8,588 nucleotides of DNA from an uncultured Actinomycetes bacterium (GTDB lineage Bacteria > Actinomycetota > Actinomycetes > Nanopelagicales > Nanopelagicaceae): contig CAIZHT010000061.1 of assembly GCA_903932885.1 (NCBI GenBank), forward strand, positions 1-8,588, written 5' to 3'. Shown here piece by piece: positions 6,425-8,588 of this stretch. The position numbers and the translations under genes are program-made. The notes under the pieces are model-generated. The model saw only the letters and a list, made by a program, of their open reading frames with translations, was not told the origin of the DNA and did not search any database. How positions within the stretch are numbered: position 1 is the stretch's first letter; each line of letters begins with the position of its first letter.

Positions 6425-7726
6425 TTACGCGTGAGTCTCCTCACTCGCAGCCTCTTCTTCGACCTTTGGCTCAGGAAGGGCCTCTTTTTCAAGCAGAGCT
6501 GGGGCAATAAGGGGAGCGACGATATCGATCTGCCACTGGCGAGCACCGAGTGAGGCGAGTTTTTCGCGAACTGCATCCTCGCTCAGAGTTTCAGTAGCAC
6601 CGATTGGCGGTTCCCAACACAGGCGGCGGATGTAATCGGGAGTAATCAGATTCTCAAGTGGAATAGAGAGTTCTTGCGCTCGCAATTCAATGGCAGCGCG
6701 TGCGTGAGTAAGTGGTGCGTATTTATCAGGGAAGCGATCTCGCCACAGTTTTACCGGAGGCATTGAATTATCGGAGTGAGAACGCAGCGGTGGCCATTGC
6801 TCTTCAGGGATATTTGCTGAATCTAAAATCACTGTGAGCCAGGTATCGATATTTTCTAACCATCGCGCTCGCAAACCCAGAGGACGTAGTGCTTTTTCAA
6901 ACTCTTTTTTATTCTTTGGCATCGACATCGCAAGTTCAACAATGGCGTAATCGTTGAGCAATTTTCCAGCAGCAATATCTTCCCTTTGCGCAATCGAATC
7001 TCGTGTGATCCACAATTCCTTGATTGTCGCCAGATGATCGCGTCGCTTTATTTTGTGCATACCTGATGTGCGACGCCAAGGATCAACACGAGGCGGTGAC
7101 GGGGGAGCGGCCAATATTGAATCAAACTCTTGCAGCGCCCACTCTAACTTTTTAGAAACTTTGAGAAGTTCATACATCTTGTCTCTCAGTTCAACGAGTA
7201 ATTCAACATCGAGGGCTGCATAGGTCAACCAAGCAACGGGCAGTGGACGAACAGACCAATCTGCCGCACTATGTTCTTTAGCGAGTGAGACGCCCATCTG
7301 TGATTCTAAAAGCGGGCCAAGGCCAACTCGAGGTAAGCCTGCAATACGACCACCTAATTCTGTATCAAATAATCTAACAGGATGGATTCCGAGTTCGCGC
7401 AAACACGGTAAATCTTGCGTACTAGCATGCAAAATAACTTCATCTGTATTCAATAAATCATTGAGTTGGGCAAAGAGTTTATGTCCTGGTCCAAAAGGAA
7501 TCGGATCGATGAGGTGCAGGCCGCCACCTGTGCGCTTGATCTGAATCAGGTATGCACGAGCGCTATATCGAAAACCCGATGCGCGTTCTGCATCTACAGC
7601 GAAGGGTCCACTGCCTTTAGCTAATTGCCCAAGCGCATTTTCAAATGCACTCTCGGTATCAATAACTTCGGGAGTACCAGCACCGGGGGCAAGCAGGGGG
7701 ACAGAGATAACTTCTTCGTCACTCAT
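6425..7726 (-). CDS. rnd: Ribonuclease D family 3'-5' exonuclease with HRDC domain
   Basis: This 433-residue cytoplasmic exoribonuclease belongs to the DEDD superfamily, which trims 3' ends of tRNA and other stable RNA precursors. The metal-binding acidic residues are visible: Exo I Asp45 and Glu47 in FAVDAERASGF, Exo II Asp105 in HASTQDLPCL, and Exo III Tyr169/Asp173 in TYAALDVELL. An HRDC helical nucleic-acid-binding domain follows at about 225-305 (HLATIKELWITRDSIAQRED, then LLNDYAIVELAMSMPKN). An actinobacterial C-terminal extension and a Glu-rich tail (about 413-433) complete it. It starts at ATG 7726, only 2 nt after the stop of the DUF3000 gene, without a strong ribosome binding site, so translation is probably coupled to that gene. 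Its natural RNA substrates cannot be told from sequence. Confidence 0.93.
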   Translation of the reverse strand: MSDEEVISVPLLAPGAGTPEVIDTESAFENALGQLAKGSGPFAVDAERASGFRYSARAYLIQIKRTGGGLHLIDPIPFGPGHKLFAQLNDLLNTDEVILHASTQDLPCLRELGIHPVRLFDTELGGRIAGLPRVGLGPLLESQMGVSLAKEHSAADWSVRPLPVAWLTYAALDVELLVELRDKMYELLKVSKKLEWALQEFDSILAAPPSPPRVDPWRRTSGMHKIKRRDHLATIKELWITRDSIAQREDIAAGKLLNDYAIVELAMSMPKNKKEFEKALRPLGLRARWLENIDTWLTVILDSANIPEEQWPPLRSHSDNSMPPVKLWRDRFPDKYAPLTHARAAIELRAQELSIPLENLITPDYIRRLCWEPPIGATETLSEDAVREKLASLGARQWQIDIVAPLIAPALLEKEALPEPKVEEEAASEETHA

Positions 7727-7728
7727 AC

Positions 7729-8307
7729 TTATCGACGTTTAGCAGAGGTAATTGCAGAAACACCCTCAGGAATGGGAGGAAGAGCTGCGATTTCAGATAT
7801 CAAATTGCACCAGCCAGTTATATGTTTCATTATTTCAACTGGCGAAGAAATAAGCGGTGTCCACGATGCACGAATTTCTATTTCAGCCTCATCGCTTCGA
7901 GGAGATAGTTTTCCAAAGGAAGAACTAGCAACACGTGTCACCGTTCCACTTGGGGCTGTGAGTTCGCAGCCCGCGGTATCTAGCGCTTCTAGAAACCAAT
8001 TCCAGCCATTTTCAGGCAGCATGGGATCTTCTTGCATAATGGAATCAACATCGGCTCGAACAAATGTCACACAGCGATATTCGCCATCCCATGTGTCTTG
8101 CCCACCTGGTTCGTGCAATAAAACAAAGCGCCCTGATGCAACTTCATCTTCGGCATCGCCAAGCAAACCATTGCTGACATCGGCTGAGAATGCGAAGGAA
8201 TATGTTGCAAGTTTTTGTGGGGCAGGAACTTCTTCTAAAATAATTTCAGATCGTGGAGTAAATGTGCGTACCAAATCAATCATTCGATTGAATTCGTTGA
8301 TATCCAC
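7729..8307 (-). CDS. DUF3000 domain-containing protein
   Basis: A 192-residue soluble protein of unknown function, from a family that I know only from Actinobacteria. It shows the family's recurring blocks: EIILEEVPAPQKLATYSFAF near 21-40, SGRFVLLHEPGGQDTWDGEY, FVRADVDSIMQEDPMLPENG, WNWFLEALD, GTVTRVASSSFGKL, AEIEIRASWTP and ITGWCNLISEIAALPP. There is no signal peptide, membrane segment or recognisable catalytic motif. The start is GTG 8307. TACATT lies 6 nt upstream of it and no ribosome binding site is present, so a leaderless mRNA is likely. The gene precedes ribonuclease D by 2 nt; this pairing is conserved in other actinobacteria as I remember them, which hints at a link to RNA processing, but no function should be assigned. 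Confidence 0.92.
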   Translation of the reverse strand: MDINEFNRMIDLVRTFTPRSEIILEEVPAPQKLATYSFAFSADVSNGLLGDAEDEVASGRFVLLHEPGGQDTWDGEYRCVTFVRADVDSIMQEDPMLPENGWNWFLEALDTAGCELTAPSGTVTRVASSSFGKLSPRSDEAEIEIRASWTPLISSPVEIMKHITGWCNLISEIAALPPIPEGVSAITSAKRR

Positions 8308-8313
8308 TCTCTA

Positions 8314-8319
8314 AATGTA
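8314..8319 (-). promoter_or_regulatory. Predicted -10 box of the DUF3000 - rnd operon
   Basis: TACATT on the minus strand ends 6 nt before GTG 8307 (spacer TAGAGA). This places the likely first transcribed base at the start codon. No clear -35 is visible. Confidence 0.45.
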
Positions 8320-8355
8320 AAGAATGCAGTGCGCGATATGTGGGAGGCTGGGCTG

Positions 8356-8361
8356 TAACCT
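8356..8361 (+). promoter_or_regulatory. Predicted -10 box of the EamA transporter gene
   Basis: TAACCT ends 6 nt before ATG 8368 (spacer TGCTCA). There is no ribosome binding site and no clear -35. It sits head to head with the DUF3000 promoter in a 60-bp gap. Confidence 0.4.
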
Positions 8362-8367
8362 TGCTCA

Positions 8368-8588
8368 ATGGCTACTTTGCTCGCACTGATCTCTAGTCTT
8401 TTGTGGGGTAGCGCTGATTTTGAAGCAGGACGCCTTAGTAAAAGATATCCAGCACTTGTGGTTCTAGGCATTAGTCAAATTATTGGTTTGTTCACAGGAA
8501 TCTTAATCATCATTATTTCTGGTGGATGGATTGCACCATCTATTTCAACAGCTAGTTATTTCATTCCTGGAATATGCGCGGGTATCAC
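8368..8588 (+). CDS. EamA/DMT-family transporter, N-terminal fragment (3' end outside window)
   Basis: The first 73 codons of a membrane protein begin MATLLALISSLLWGSADFEA, followed by GRLSKRYPALVVLGISQIIG and a strongly hydrophobic stretch FTGILIIIISGGW. The W-G-x-x-D-F motif at the end of the first helix, followed by a short basic loop and a helix starting near SQ, is characteristic of the drug/metabolite transporter superfamily (EamA domain, usually ten helices in two repeats). A third helix begins at the window edge (SYFIPGICAGI). Substrates of this family range from amino acids to sugars and cannot be predicted. It starts at ATG 8368, 6 nt after a TANNNT box and with no ribosome binding site, and it is transcribed away from the DUF3000 gene. 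Confidence 0.85.
   Translation, partial: MATLLALISSLLWGSADFEAGRLSKRYPALVVLGISQIIGLFTGILIIIISGGWIAPSISTASYFIPGICAGI

Noticed and set aside
7625..8314. Open frame of 229 codons on the + strand
   Set aside because: It lies antisense to the DUF3000 and ribonuclease D genes, which have clear family motifs. The translated sequence is Ser/Thr-rich with no recognisable domain and looks like a mirror of the real genes.

Overview
The window reads as the chromosome of a moderately low-GC actinobacterium. A DUF3000 family protein, an HRDC-type ribonuclease D beside it, and the order aconitase - dxs - fadB/fadA - ribonuclease D - DUF3000 are, from memory, typical of Actinobacteria. The base composition (mid-40s % GC by eye, not counted) and several apparently leaderless genes suggest a small-genome freshwater lineage of the acI/Nanopelagicales type. 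That placement is inference.

Layout, left to right. Positions 1-290 (+) hold the C-terminal end of aconitase. Positions 326-2245 (+) hold dxs, the first enzyme of the MEP isoprenoid pathway, which is interrupted by one in-frame TAG codon at 1682-1684. Positions 2187-4298 (-) encode the fatty-acid oxidation protein FadB (enoyl-CoA hydratase plus 3-hydroxyacyl-CoA dehydrogenase). Its 3' end overlaps that of dxs by 59 bp in convergent orientation. Positions 4298-5488 (-) encode the partner thiolase FadA, coupled to fadB through a TAATG overlap. Positions 5549-6364 (-) encode an FTR1-family iron permease. Positions 6425-7726 (-) encode ribonuclease D and 7729-8307 (-) the DUF3000 protein; these two are almost contiguous. 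Positions 8368-8588 (+) hold the start of an EamA/DMT transporter, divergent from the DUF3000 gene. There is no gene-free stretch over 300 bases; the largest gaps are about 60 bp. I saw no tRNA, rRNA, CRISPR array or mobile element.

How the genes work together: FadA and FadB form a beta-oxidation unit that yields acetyl-CoA, and aconitase acts in the TCA cycle that uses it. DXS condenses pyruvate and glyceraldehyde 3-phosphate for isoprenoids. The FTR1 permease looks like an extra gene with its own promoter and a striking palindrome, set between otherwise housekeeping genes.

Main points of interest are the amber codon inside an otherwise intact dxs, the perfect 12-bp inverted repeat over the predicted -35 region of the iron permease gene, and a recurrent TANNNT box 6-7 nt before the start codons of four genes, which suggests leaderless transcripts. 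I do not see evidence of a wholly new multi-gene system here.
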